From Azospirillum tabaci (GTDB lineage Bacteria > Pseudomonadota > Alphaproteobacteria > Azospirillales > Azospirillaceae), in contig NZ_JACCJY010000040.1 of assembly GCF_014596085.1 (NCBI RefSeq), positions 1 through 53,066 on the forward strand: a DNA stretch of 53,066 nucleotides, read 5' to 3'. Positions 24,339 to 33,233 of this stretch are shown in pieces (the first letter of the stretch is position 1; each line of letters starts with the position of its first letter). A program made the position numbers and the translations under genes. The notes beneath the pieces are model-generated. The model worked only from the letters and a program-made list of their open reading frames with translations. It made no database searches and had not been told where the DNA came from.

Positions 24339-26537
24339 ATGTCCAAACCGTTAGGAATTGCCCAGGATAGGGTGGTGCGCCCAAGCCGGCTGGGAGGCGT
24401 TCAGGGGCGCCTGTTCACCGGTGTCGGCGCCGTGATGTGCTGCACGCTCGTCGCCATCGGGGTGGCGCTGACCGGATACGCCGGCTTCGGCCGGACGCTG
24501 CAGGTCATCACCGCGGAGGCCGTGCCGTCCGCGCTCGGCGCCCTGCGGGCGGCCCAGCACGCGGGCCGCATCGATGCGCTGGCTCCGGCCTTCCGCTCCG
24601 TCACCAGCAAGGAGGAGAAGGCGGATCTCGCGGCGCGCATCGCGATGGAACGGCACGACTTCGAGCGCGAGTTGCGCGATCTGACCGAGTTGGAGCAGAA
24701 CAGCGCCAAGGCCGCGTCCCACGCCGGCGGTCCGTCCGAAACCGCCGCCGCCAGCAGCGCCGCCCAGGCCCTGCTCGCCAACGTCACGCTGCTCGACCAG
24801 GCGGCGGACAAGCGGATCGGGCTGAGCGACCGCCGTTCCGAGCTGCTGGAGCAGGTGGTCATCGCGACGCGGCGCCTGTCCCAGCTCGTGGCCCCCTGGA
24901 AGTCGATCCACGGCAGCGGCGTGGACATGCAGCGCGCCGCCTTCCGGGACGACACCCGCCCGCCGGAGGAGCGGCTGAAGGCCGGCGAGGAGTATCTCCA
25001 GACCGAGGAGCAGCTCGCCATCGTCCGCGGCATCGACGACGGCGCCACCACCGTCCGCGGCCTGCTGACCGAAGCCGCCGCCAGTTCCGACGAAAACCGG
25101 CTGTCGATCATCGAGGCGCAGACGCGCATCCTCGTGACCACGATGACCGCCAACTCCGGGCAGCTGCCCGAAGCCTCGCGCGAGGCGATGGCCGAACCGC
25201 TGAAGGCAATCGAAACCCTTTCAATCGAGCCGGAGGGGCTGATCCCCACCCGTCTGGCCGAGCTGGAGATCCTGAAGGCGCAGCGGGACCTGCTGACCAA
25301 CAACCTCAGCCTGTCCGAAACGCTGTCCATGGCGGTCGTGAACCTCGTGCACACGCAGGAGGGCGCGATCACCACCGCCGCCGAGGACAGCGAGAAGGCC
25401 CTGTCCAACGGCACGATCCTGCAGATCGGGGTCGGCGTGGTCAGCCTGCTGCTGTCGGCGCTGGTCGTCCTGGTCTTCGTGCGTCGGATGGTGGTGCGCC
25501 GCCTGCTCACCCTCCAGAGCGGGATGGAGCGCATCGCCGACGGCGACCTCGACGTGACGGTTCCGTCCGGCGGTCGCGACGAAATCTCCGCCATGGCCCG
25601 CACGGTGGAGGTCTTCCGCGAGAACGCCCTCGCCAAGCGCCGGCTGGAGGCCGAGCAGATCGAGTCCGCCCGCCGCGCCGAGGAGGACCGCAAGCGCTCG
25701 CTTGAGGAGATCGCCAGCAGCTTCGAGGGGGCTGTCGGCAGCGTGGTCAGCCGCTTCGTGGCGGAATCCACGGAGATGGAGGAGAGCGCCCGCAGCATGT
25801 CGGCCACGGCGGAGGAGACCAACCGCCTCGCCACCAGCGTCGCCGCCGCGACCGAGCAGACCTCGGCCAACGTGGAGACGGTCGCCGCCGCGTCGGAGCA
25901 GCTCACCAGCTCCATCGAGGAGATCACCCGCCAGATCACCGAATCCACCAACATCGTCCGTGAGGCGATGACGCTGGCCGAGCGCGCCAACGGGCAGATC
26001 GGCGGACTGGCGGACTCCGTGCAGAGCATCGGGCGGGTCGTCGACCTCATCAACGACATCGCCAGCCAGACCAACCTGCTGGCGCTCAACGCCACCATCG
26101 AGGCCGCCCGCGCCGGCGAGGCCGGCAAGGGCTTCGCCGTCGTCGCCAATGAGGTGAAGGCGCTGGCCGCCCAGACCGCCCGCGCCACCGGCGAGATCGC
26201 CGCCCAGGCCGCCGGCATCCAGAGCGCCACCGGCGAGGCCGTGCAGGAGATCCAGGCGGTCGTCCAGGTGGTTACCCGCGTCGGCGCCATCGGAGCCACC
26301 GTCGCCGCGGCGGTGGAGCAGCAGAGCGCCGCCACCAAGGAGATCGCCCGCAACGTCCATCAGGCGGCGCTGGGCACCACCGAGGTGACGCAGACCATCG
26401 CCGGCGTCAACGCCGCCGCCGACCGCAGCGGCACCGCCGCCCGCACCCTCCTCGACAAGGCCCACGACCTCGCCGACGGCGCCAACGCGCTCAACCGCGA
26501 GCTGTCCGGCTTCCTCCAGCGCGTCCGCGCGAGCTGA
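24339..26537 (+). CDS. Methyl-accepting chemotaxis protein
   Basis: A 732-residue chemoreceptor. A first membrane helix (about 25-47) and a second (about 359-384) flank a helical periplasmic sensor of about 310 residues. This is longer than a single four-helix bundle, so a double bundle is possible. HAMP covers about 384-437. The cytoplasmic signalling domain (about 470-725) carries the hairpin tip DLINDIASQTNLLALNATIE and AARAGEAGKGFAVVANEVK. It feeds the CheA/CheW system and thereby flagella; no che genes are in the window. The ligand is unknown; being downstream of the TRAP genes suggests but does not show a shared substrate. No CheR-docking pentapeptide is seen at the C-terminus (ends VRAS). 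Confidence 0.95.
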   Translation: MSKPLGIAQDRVVRPSRLGGVQGRLFTGVGAVMCCTLVAIGVALTGYAGFGRTLQVITAEAVPSALGALRAAQHAGRIDALAPAFRSVTSKEEKADLAARIAMERHDFERELRDLTELEQNSAKAASHAGGPSETAAASSAAQALLANVTLLDQAADKRIGLSDRRSELLEQVVIATRRLSQLVAPWKSIHGSGVDMQRAAFRDDTRPPEERLKAGEEYLQTEEQLAIVRGIDDGATTVRGLLTEAAASSDENRLSIIEAQTRILVTTMTANSGQLPEASREAMAEPLKAIETLSIEPEGLIPTRLAELEILKAQRDLLTNNLSLSETLSMAVVNLVHTQEGAITTAAEDSEKALSNGTILQIGVGVVSLLLSALVVLVFVRRMVVRRLLTLQSGMERIADGDLDVTVPSGGRDEISAMARTVEVFRENALAKRRLEAEQIESARRAEEDRKRSLEEIASSFEGAVGSVVSRFVAESTEMEESARSMSATAEETNRLATSVAAATEQTSANVETVAAASEQLTSSIEEITRQITESTNIVREAMTLAERANGQIGGLADSVQSIGRVVDLINDIASQTNLLALNATIEAARAGEAGKGFAVVANEVKALAAQTARATGEIAAQAAGIQSATGEAVQEIQAVVQVVTRVGAIGATVAAAVEQQSAATKEIARNVHQAALGTTEVTQTIAGVNAAADRSGTAARTLLDKAHDLADGANALNRELSGFLQRVRAS

Positions 26538-26543
26538 CGAGAA

Positions 26544-26577
26544 CGCCCTTCCCCGCGCACCGTCGTGGGGAAGGGCG
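26544..26577. terminator. Bidirectional terminator between mcp and the 67-codon gene
   Basis: CGCCCTTCCCC (26544-26554) and GGGGAAGGGCG (26567-26577) form a perfect 11-bp stem with a 12-base loop, between convergent genes. T-rich sequence (CCTCCCTTCT) follows on the plus side. Confidence 0.7.
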
Positions 26578-26585
26578 CCTCCCTT

Positions 26586-26789
26586 CTACTCCGAAATGAC
26601 GATCTGGCGTTCGCGCCCGCCCTTGCCGATGATCTTCAGCACGCGGCGCCCACGCTCGTCGCGGCTGGACTCATCCAGCACGACCCGCCCCAGCGCGGCG
26701 AGCAGGTGCAGAAGCTCACTGTTCGAGGCCACGCCGAAGCCCTGGCGAAGCTCCGCCAGCAGGACCTCGGTCTCATCGCGCGTCGTCAC
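26586..26789 (-). CDS. Small hypothetical protein (67 residues, GTG start)
   Basis: Starts at GTG 26789 behind a weak GCAGGACCC site and ends at TAG next to the shared terminator. The product begins VTTRDETEVLLAEL and has a mid region ELLHLLAALGRVVLD followed by a basic stretch (RRVLKIIGKGGRERQIVI). It is mostly helix, then a probable beta hairpin; no family is recognised. Convergent to mcp and divergent from the acidic protein gene at 26994. A coding role is supported by its compact fit between terminator and promoter region, but not proven. Confidence 0.5.
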   Translation of the reverse strand: MTTRDETEVLLAELRQGFGVASNSELLHLLAALGRVVLDESSRDERGRRVLKIIGKGGRERQIVISE

Positions 26790-26993
26790 GGGTCCTGCCC
26801 TCCGGCTTTTGATTGCGGGCCCCAGCCTGCCGCAGGACGGGCGCCGCTGTCGAGTGCCCTGAAAGCGCAAGACAACGGCTTGACAGGCGGCTTGACAGGC
26901 GGCTTGCCAGCGCGCCCTTCGGCCACTACGGTCACTGCCCGTATCGTCACCCCCGCGCCCGATGGCGCCGGCGGACCAGTCAGGAGAGGCAGC

Positions 26994-28037
26994 ATGGCAA
27001 AGACAGGCAACGGGCGGAACGGCGCGGGCAAGCCGGCCTCCGGAACCTTCACGGGCACGCCGGCGGAGCGCCTGGTCCGCTATTGGCGCAACAGCGACCG
27101 CCGCTTCGACGAACTGCTCGACGAGACGCTGGACGCCGGCCGCCAAGCGGTGCTGGAAGCCGCGCTGGACAAGCTGCGCGAGGAGGAACAGCCGGAATTC
27201 CTCGACGAGGTGGAGACCATCGCGGAATCCGTCCGCCGCACCGATGCCCAGGGCGACGACATGATCGCCACCCTCTTCTGGCTGGCGGTGGAGGTGTCCG
27301 GCGACCTGTCGCAGCCGCCCGCCGTGGAAACCATCGAAGAGGCGCTGGATTCCACCGGCCTGCTGGAAACCGCCGCCGACACGCGCCTGCTGCCGGTCTG
27401 GCTGGAGCCGGAAGCGCTGGTCTATCTGGAGGCCGCCGACCGCCGCACCCTGCTGCTGCGCATGCTGGACTCGACCGACGCGGCGCTGCGCTTCGTCCGC
27501 GAGGGCGACCTGCTGGCCGATCCGGCGGACGCCGGCACCCGTCTGGTCGGCGTCGTCGGGCTGATCGAGGAGGAGGCGGAAGCCGTCGAGGCCGCCGGCG
27601 AGGACGCCGTTCCCGATTTCCTCGGTCTGGCCCGCATCGGCGAGGACGGCGAACCCGAACTCGACCCCGCGGAGGAGACCCGCATCCGCGAGGCGCTGGC
27701 CCGCTTCACGGCGGCCATCCAGGGCGCCGACCCGCGCGTCCAGCGCTGCGAGCCGGCCGGCGGGCTCAACGACCTGCTCGACCTGATCGCCGAGGCGGAT
27801 TGGACGGACGGCGGCGAACTGGCGGAACTCGCCTCCTTCATCGACGTGGCGAGCGACGAGACGGCGGACGCCGTGGTCGACGCCGCGGTGACCAGCACCG
27901 CGCACGGCCTGTTCGTCCGCGCCTTCAACGCCGACGGGCGGCTGCTCGACGAGCGGGCCTTCACGCTGCAGGGCGACGAGGCCGCACAGGCCGTCGCCCT
28001 GCTCCAGCAGCGCTGCCGGACCGTCACGAAGGAGTGA
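26994..28037 (+). CDS. Acidic hypothetical protein (347 residues)
   Basis: No family recognised. The start ATG 26994 has a good AGGAGAGGC site. After a short basic, Gly/Asn-rich head (about residues 1-20), the protein is strongly acidic and almost entirely helical, with repeated Glu/Asp-Ala patterns and Leu periodicity. No signal peptide or membrane helix is visible, so it should be cytoplasmic. A possible small alpha/beta end (GLFVRAFNADGRLLDERAFTL) lies near the C-terminus. It is followed by a hairpin terminator and appears to be monocistronic. Confidence 0.75.
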   Translation: MAKTGNGRNGAGKPASGTFTGTPAERLVRYWRNSDRRFDELLDETLDAGRQAVLEAALDKLREEEQPEFLDEVETIAESVRRTDAQGDDMIATLFWLAVEVSGDLSQPPAVETIEEALDSTGLLETAADTRLLPVWLEPEALVYLEAADRRTLLLRMLDSTDAALRFVREGDLLADPADAGTRLVGVVGLIEEEAEAVEAAGEDAVPDFLGLARIGEDGEPELDPAEETRIREALARFTAAIQGADPRVQRCEPAGGLNDLLDLIAEADWTDGGELAELASFIDVASDETADAVVDAAVTSTAHGLFVRAFNADGRLLDERAFTLQGDEAAQAVALLQQRCRTVTKE

Positions 28038-28041
28038 AAAG

Positions 28042-28075
28042 GGGCGTATTCCGGGTGCCTTGTGGCGGAACGCCC
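28042..28075 (+). terminator. Hairpin terminator after the acidic protein gene
   Basis: GGGCGTATTCCG (28042-28053) pairs with CGGAACGCCC (28066-28075), one bulged A, followed by TTTCG and preceded by AAAA. It begins five bases after the stop codon. Confidence 0.6.
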
Positions 28076-28167
28076 TTTCGCCACCCTGTTGTTCGGCGCG
28101 GAAATCGGGTACACCCCTATTTGTAACCCGGTTTCCTGTCCACCACCCCAGTCTTGGAGCTACTTCG

Positions 28168-28491
28168 ATGCGCGACCAGTCACTCTCCATCGCCGAGGCG
28201 GCGGCCTGGCTGAAGTGCTCGGAAGCCGAGGTGGAGGAGCATGTGCAGGCGGGCCGGCTGCGCGCCGACCGGCTGGAGCCGGCGATCGACCGGATCTCGC
28301 TCAACACCGTCATCGTCCTGGCGGAAAGCCTGCCGGTCGAACGCCGCATCTTCGAGGTGCGCGAGGCCGCCGGGCGGATCGAATCCTCCGAATCCCGCGG
28401 CCATTACCCATCCCGCCCCTCGGGCGGCATGGACCAGCGCCCGCCGGTGGTCGTGGAACGCCGTCCCTCGCGGTCCTTCACCCCCCGCTGA
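28168..28491 (+). CDS. Small helix-turn-helix protein (MerR/excisionase-like fold)
   Basis: A 107-residue protein. The first 45 residues (SIAEAAAWLKCSEAEVEEHVQAGRLR in part) look like the winged HTH of excisionase/MerR-type proteins, where the second helix reads the DNA and AGRLRADRL forms the wing. The C-terminal 35 residues are Arg/Ser/Pro-rich and probably disordered. No integrase or phage gene is near, so a chromosomal regulator or nucleoid role is more likely than excision. ATG 28168 follows TTGGAGC. Function unknown. Confidence 0.6.
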   Translation: MRDQSLSIAEAAAWLKCSEAEVEEHVQAGRLRADRLEPAIDRISLNTVIVLAESLPVERRIFEVREAAGRIESSESRGHYPSRPSGGMDQRPPVVVERRPSRSFTPR

Positions 28492-28498
28492 CGGCGTC

Positions 28499-28566
28499 AG
28501 CCGGGATCCCGGTCTGAACCAGGCGCCGCCGGGTGAAAACCCGACAGCGCCCGGATCCCGTTGGCT
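28499..28566. terminator. Nested palindromic terminator between convergent genes
   Basis: Outer arms AGCCGGGATCC (28499-28509) and GGATCCCGTTGGCT (28553-28566) enclose GGCGC/GCGCC and the inner stem CGGGT-GAAA-ACCCG (28530-28543). It separates the HTH gene from the convergent cold-shock gene and probably stops both transcripts. Confidence 0.6.
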
Positions 28567-29192
28567 CACACCAGTTCGACGCGCAGCGCGGTCGGACCGC
28601 CGTCGCCCGGCACGGCGACGAAACGCACATCCTCGCCGTCGGCCACCACTTCCAGCCCGGACTGGCGCAGGATCGCGCGGTCGAAGTAGACGCCGATGCC
28701 CGTCTCGTCGTCCCACGGGTCGATCAGGCCGGACTGGCTGTCCAGATTGTACCAGCGCACGGTGCCGTAGATCATCTCACCGGAGGGCACCGGCATCAGG
28801 GCCGGGGCCGCCCGCTCGGCGCGCCGCGGCTTGGGTTCGCGGATGGCGGCCGGGGCGGGGCGGGCGGCCTGGGGATCGCCGGCCTCGGGCTGGCGCTGCC
28901 GGCGCTGCTTCGGTGCGCGGGCCGGCTTGGCCTCCGCCGGGTCGGCGGGGGTGATGGAATGGATGGCCACGACCTGCGGCCCCTTCGGGGTTTCGGCGAT
29001 GTCGCAGACGAGACCGGTGCCTTCGGTCAGCGACACCTCGCCCAGCGAGGCGAGAACCCGGGAATGCAGAAACGCCTCACCGCTTCCGTCGGCGAAGCGG
29101 ACGAAGCCGAAGCCCTTGTCGGCCTTGTACCATTTGACGACCGCCGTAACCTGCTGCTTTTGCTCTTCGCTCACTCTGGACACTCGATGCAT
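28566..29192 (-). CDS. Double cold-shock-domain protein
   Basis: A 208-residue protein with two cold-shock domains joined by a basic Ala/Pro-rich linker. The first (about residues 15-80) keeps the RNA-binding patches KGFGFVRF and EAFLHSRVL. The second (about 140-205: GTVRWYNLDSQSGLIDPW, GVYFDRAIL) has lost most aromatic residues of the first patch. Such two-domain Csp proteins are common in alphaproteobacteria and bind single-stranded nucleic acids as RNA chaperones. ATG 29190-29192 is the best start, though no ribosome site is clear; a GTG nine bases downstream is possible. The gene diverges from the flagellar operon starting with flgE. Confidence 0.88.
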   Translation of the reverse strand: MHRVSRVSEEQKQQVTAVVKWYKADKGFGFVRFADGSGEAFLHSRVLASLGEVSLTEGTGLVCDIAETPKGPQVVAIHSITPADPAEAKPARAPKQRRQRQPEAGDPQAARPAPAAIREPKPRRAERAAPALMPVPSGEMIYGTVRWYNLDSQSGLIDPWDDETGIGVYFDRAILRQSGLEVVADGEDVRFVAVPGDGGPTALRVELV

Positions 29193-29380
29193 GGAGGACA
29201 ACCGGTCCAACAGTGACCGGATTTGTCGATCCGCGCAATGCGGCATCCGTTCGCCGCCCCCGCAATCGCACTTCGGTTTCACCCTTCTCCATTAGGAAGG
29301 AGGGGCGCGCCTCGCCGCCGGCCCAGAAGACGGCCACCGCAAAAGAGCGGAAAATTTTAAGTAAACGCCTGAACACGCTC

Positions 29381-29398
29381 TTTAAATCCGCTTTAAAA
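29381..29398. promoter_or_regulatory. Lateral-flagellum AT/CCG motif upstream of flgE
   Basis: TTTAAATCCGCTTTAAAA, two AT-rich half-sites round CCGC, 89-106 bp before flgE. Compare GTTTAAAACCGGATTTAAAA at 43683, GTTTAAACCGGAGTAAAAAA at 52664 and GTAAAACCGGCTTTTAAG at 41214. Confidence 0.55.
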
Positions 29399-29486
29399 GC
29401 CGCCCTGTACTCTCCCTTCCGAAGTCCATCGCGGAGAATCCCGTGGCTCGCTTCCGGCCCAACCGATTTAGGATGAGGATCTCCCG

Positions 29487-30719
29487 ATGAGCCTGTTCAG
29501 CGCCATGCGGTCCGGTGTGAGCGGCATGTCCGCGCAAAGCTCGCGGATGGCCGCCATTTCGGACAACATCAGCAACTCCGCCACCATCGGCTACAAGCGC
29601 GCCGCGGTCGACTTCTCGACGCTGATGACTTCCTCCGGTGCGACGAGCAACTACGCCGCGGGCGGCGTGCGCTCCAACGTGCATTATCAGGTGTTGAAGG
29701 ACGGGACCATCCAGGGCACCCAGTCCGCCACCGACATGGCCATCGAGGGGCGCGGCTTCTTCGTCGTCGCCGACAACGCGGGCAACACCGGAACCTCGCC
29801 CGGCTACGCGCTGACCCGCGCCGGCAGCTTCCTGCCCGACGACCAAGGCTTCCTGCGCAACAGCGCCGGCCAGTATCTCCAGGCCTGGAAGCTGGGTCCG
29901 GACGGCAGCCTGCCCGCGGTGAACCGCAGCAGCTTCGACGGGCTGAGCGCCGTCTCCATCGCCGGGCTGGCCTATGGCGGCAGCAAGACGTCGCAGATGA
30001 GCTTCGCCGGCAACCTGCCGGCGCAGGCCACGAACGGCACCAGCTTCGACACCTCCACCTCGCTCTATGACGGGCTCGGCAACCCGCTCGACGTCACGAT
30101 GACCTGGACGAAGACGGCCAACCCGAACGAATGGACGCTGTCGGTCACGCCGCCCGCCGGCTACACCGCGACGCTGTCCACCAACACCGTCACCTTCGAC
30201 ACCACGGGCGCCAACGCTGGCCTGCCGGCGGGCGCCCTGCCGCAGATCACGCTGACCTCGCCGGCCAACCCGACGCCCGACACCGTCAACGTCACGGTCG
30301 GCAACCTGACGCAGCTCAACGGCGATTACGTGCCGCAGTTCATGGGCGACGGCGCCCGCGCCGGGCGCGTCAGCACGGTGGACGTCGACAAGGCGGGCAC
30401 GCTGTGGGCGGTCTACGACAACGGCGCCCGCCAGCCGCTCTATCAGGTGCCGGTCGCCGACGTGGTCAACCCCGGCGGGCTGGTCCCGCAGGACGGCAAC
30501 ACTTACACGCTGGGCATCGACAGCGGCACGATGACGCTGAGCAACGGCAACAGCGGCACCGCCGGCTCGGTCGCCGGCTACGCGCTGGAGCAGTCAAACG
30601 TCGACATCGCGGAGGAGCTGGTGTCGCTGATCGAGACGCAGCGCGCCTATTCCTCCAACGCCACGCTGGTGCGCACCGCCGACGAGATGGTGGACGAGAC
30701 CACCCGTCTGAAGCGCTGA
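29487..30719 (+). CDS. flgE: Flagellar hook protein FlgE
   Basis: A 410-residue protein that polymerises into the hook. The N-terminus MSLFSAMRSGVSGMSAQSSRMAAISDNISN in part and the C-terminus ALEQSNVDIAEELVSLIETQRAYSSNATLVRTADEM are the conserved D0 coiled regions; the middle (about 90-360) is the variable hook domain with IEGRGFFVV and TRAGSFLPD. It starts 104 bases after the AT/CCG motif and heads a run flgE-flgK-flgL-flgI-flgJ with short gaps, an operon of late hook, junction and ring proteins. Length and junction-gene linkage fit the lateral rather than the polar system of Azospirillum; this is inference. Confidence 0.96.
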   Translation: MSLFSAMRSGVSGMSAQSSRMAAISDNISNSATIGYKRAAVDFSTLMTSSGATSNYAAGGVRSNVHYQVLKDGTIQGTQSATDMAIEGRGFFVVADNAGNTGTSPGYALTRAGSFLPDDQGFLRNSAGQYLQAWKLGPDGSLPAVNRSSFDGLSAVSIAGLAYGGSKTSQMSFAGNLPAQATNGTSFDTSTSLYDGLGNPLDVTMTWTKTANPNEWTLSVTPPAGYTATLSTNTVTFDTTGANAGLPAGALPQITLTSPANPTPDTVNVTVGNLTQLNGDYVPQFMGDGARAGRVSTVDVDKAGTLWAVYDNGARQPLYQVPVADVVNPGGLVPQDGNTYTLGIDSGTMTLSNGNSGTAGSVAGYALEQSNVDIAEELVSLIETQRAYSSNATLVRTADEMVDETTRLKR

Positions 30720-30744
30720 CGGACGGGAAAGGGGATAGCCCGCC

Positions 30745-32142
30745 ATGAGCCTCCAACTGGCCCTCAGCGCCGCCCTGTCCGGGCTGCGCGCGACCCAGCA
30801 GCAAGCCGCGCTGGTCTCGCACAACCTCACCAACGCCACCACCGCGGGCTTCGTCCGCAAGGATCTGGCCGTCTCCACCGCGATCAGCGGCGGGCGCGGC
30901 CAGGGCGTGCGCGTCGACGGCGTGCTGCGCAGCGTGGACGAGTTCCTGATCCGCGACGCCCGGTTCGAGCAGAGCCGCTACAACGCCCAGGAAACCCGCG
31001 CCTCGGCGCTGGCCGACTACGCCACGGCGCTGGGCCAGCCGCAGGACGAGCGGTCCGTCTCCACCGCCCTGGCGAAGCTCCAGCAGTCCTTCAGCCAGCT
31101 CCGCAACCAGGCGGACAACGAGGCGGCGCGCACCGCCGTGGTGGATTCCGCGGAATCGCTGGTGCGCCGCCTGCACGACACCGCCACCGCGGCCATCACC
31201 GTGCAGAACGACGCCAAGGCGCGGCTCCAGTCCTCGGTCGACGAGGTCAACCGCTCGCTGGTCCGCATCGGGGAGCTGAACAGCGCCATCGCCACCCAGA
31301 AGGCCAAGGGCGCCGAAACCGGCGACCTGATGGACGAGCGCGACCGGCTGCTCGATCAGGTGTCGAACGAGATCGGCATCCGCACCCACACCCGCGAGAG
31401 CGGGGAGGTCGTGGTGATGACCCGCAACGGCCAGACGCTGCTCGACCGCGAACTGCCGGCGGGCGCCCAGCCGCTCCAGCTCGTCGGCGGCGATCTGGTG
31501 GCCGGCGGCAAAATCATTTCCGACAACCCGGACCAGGACATCCAGAGCGGGCGCATCATGGGCTATGTCCAGACCGCCCACCAGGACATGCCGCGGGCAC
31601 TCGCCCAGCTCGACGAGCTGGCGGCGGGCATCGTGCAGCAGTTCCAGGCGGCGGAGGCCGACCCCACCCAGCCCGGCCTGTTCACCGACGCTGGCGCCGC
31701 CTACGGCACGACGGACGGTCTGGCCTCGCGCATCGCCGTCAACGGCAGCGTGCGGAGCAATCCCTGGATGGTGCAGAGCGGCGTCCAGGCGGGCGCGCCG
31801 CTGCCGTCCGGCGACACCACGCAGATCGACCGCTTCCTGAACGCCTTCGCCACCGCCCGCAGCTTCGGCGACCCGGACCTGCCCTCCTCGGCCACGCTGG
31901 GCGACTACGCCACCGGCCTGGTCTCCACCCAGCAGGGCTACCGCACCACCGCCGAGTCCGAGATGAAGACCCGCAAGATCAGCGCCGACGCGCTGCAATC
32001 GGCGCGTCTCAACCGCGACGGCGTGAACGTCGACGACGAAATGCAGAAGCTGCTGCTGATCGAGCAGAGCTACGGCGCCAGCGCCCAGGTGCTCCAGGCC
32101 GCCGGGCGGATGCTCGACACGCTGCTCCAGATCCGGAACTGA
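30745..32142 (+). CDS. flgK: Flagellar hook-associated protein 1 FlgK
   Basis: A 465-residue junction protein between hook and filament. The start LSAALSGLRATQQQAALVSHNLTNATTAGFVRKD in part matches the FlgK N-terminal D0 region; DEVNRSLVRIGELNSAIA lies in the helical domain, and the C-terminus has DGVNVDDEMQKLLLIEQSYGASAQVLQAA, a FlgK/FlgE-type end. It is shorter than the roughly 550 residues of enteric FlgK, as the central domain is reduced. It lies 25 bases behind flgE and 4 bases before flgL, so translation is probably coupled. Confidence 0.95.
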   Translation: MSLQLALSAALSGLRATQQQAALVSHNLTNATTAGFVRKDLAVSTAISGGRGQGVRVDGVLRSVDEFLIRDARFEQSRYNAQETRASALADYATALGQPQDERSVSTALAKLQQSFSQLRNQADNEAARTAVVDSAESLVRRLHDTATAAITVQNDAKARLQSSVDEVNRSLVRIGELNSAIATQKAKGAETGDLMDERDRLLDQVSNEIGIRTHTRESGEVVVMTRNGQTLLDRELPAGAQPLQLVGGDLVAGGKIISDNPDQDIQSGRIMGYVQTAHQDMPRALAQLDELAAGIVQQFQAAEADPTQPGLFTDAGAAYGTTDGLASRIAVNGSVRSNPWMVQSGVQAGAPLPSGDTTQIDRFLNAFATARSFGDPDLPSSATLGDYATGLVSTQQGYRTTAESEMKTRKISADALQSARLNRDGVNVDDEMQKLLLIEQSYGASAQVLQAAGRMLDTLLQIRN

Positions 32143-32146
32143 CGCC

Positions 32147-33211
32147 ATGCTCTACAACGCCGTCTCCACCCTCGGCCTTTCCAAGCGCCTGCAGACCGCC
32201 AACACCGAGCTTCAGCTCGAACGGCTGCGCAACAACGACGAGATCGCCAGCGGCAAGCATTTCGACGTCGCCAAGGCGCTGGGTGCGCGCACCGGTCAGG
32301 CCATCGCGCTGCGCAACCTGTATGACGAGACCGAGCAGACCCTGAAGTCCACCGCCCTGCTGCAAGGCCGGCTGGGCACCATGGACAGCGCGCTGACCAA
32401 CATCCTGTCCGCCGGGCAGGACGTTCTGGCCGCCGCCTCGGTCGGGCTGGGCCAGCCCTCGCCCACCGGCAGCTCGCTCCAGGTGCGGGCGCGCGCCATG
32501 CTGGAGCAGGTGGTGGGCATGCTCAACGCCTCCTCCGGCAACGGCTACCTGTTCGGCGGAGTGGAGGTGAAGGCCGCCCCCATGCGCGCCGTGCAGGGGG
32601 ACGATTCCGGCCTGCCCTCGCCCATCCAGATCGTGCAGGACACCATCGCCGCGGCCACGGGAGGCACCGCGTCGCCGCAGACCCCGGCCGAGACTGCCGC
32701 CGCCGTGGCGGCCCTGGACGACCTGTTCGCAGCACCCTCGGCCGCGCCGCTCGGCTTCGAGGGCGGGTTCTATCTGGGGGCGCCCGCGACCGCGCCGCGC
32801 CTCAGCGCCCGCCTCGACCGCACGACCGAAATCCCCTACGGCATCCAGGGCAACGACCCGGCCATGCGGGACCTGCTCCAGGGCCTCTACATGCTGGCCA
32901 GCGTCGACACCAGCCAACTGCCGCTGGACGCCTACAAGCCCTACATGGAGGCGGCGGTCGCCAAGGTGTCGGGCGGCATCGAGGGAGTGCGCGACGCCAC
33001 CGCGCAGTTGGGCATCCACCGCGCGCAGCTCGACGACATCGCGGCGATGAACACCACGCAGCTCCGCATCCTCAACGACCAGCTCGACGCGATGGAAAGC
33101 GTCGATCCGGCGGAGGCCAGCCTGCGCATGAACCAGCTCGAGGTGCAGATCGAGGCGACCGCGGCGGCCACCGCCCGCATCGCCCGGATGAGCCTCGCCA
33201 ATTACCTGTAG
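32147..33211 (+). CDS. flgL: Flagellar hook-associated protein 3 FlgL
   Basis: A 354-residue junction protein that receives the first flagellin. N-terminal flagellin-like D0/D1 (STLGLSKRLQTANTELQLE, NDEIASGKHFDVAKALG) and C-terminal D1/D0 (LNDQLDAMESVDPAEASLRMNQLEVQIEATAAATARI in part) are visible; the mid part contains GYLFGG, a FlgL landmark. It follows flgK by four bases. The order flgE-flgK-flgL is typical of alphaproteobacterial clusters. Confidence 0.95.
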   Translation: MLYNAVSTLGLSKRLQTANTELQLERLRNNDEIASGKHFDVAKALGARTGQAIALRNLYDETEQTLKSTALLQGRLGTMDSALTNILSAGQDVLAAASVGLGQPSPTGSSLQVRARAMLEQVVGMLNASSGNGYLFGGVEVKAAPMRAVQGDDSGLPSPIQIVQDTIAAATGGTASPQTPAETAAAVAALDDLFAAPSAAPLGFEGGFYLGAPATAPRLSARLDRTTEIPYGIQGNDPAMRDLLQGLYMLASVDTSQLPLDAYKPYMEAAVAKVSGGIEGVRDATAQLGIHRAQLDDIAAMNTTQLRILNDQLDAMESVDPAEASLRMNQLEVQIEATAAATARIARMSLANYL

Positions 33212-33233
33212 GACGGCACGGCCTCCCCGCGGG

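Noticed and set aside
28168..28491. An excisionase marking a prophage or integrative element
   Set aside because: No integrase, attachment repeats or phage genes around; the HTH alone is not enough.
29399..29486. A sigma-54 promoter before flgE
   Set aside because: No GG-N10-GC pair with the flanking consensus was found; the AT/CCG motif is the only clear signal.
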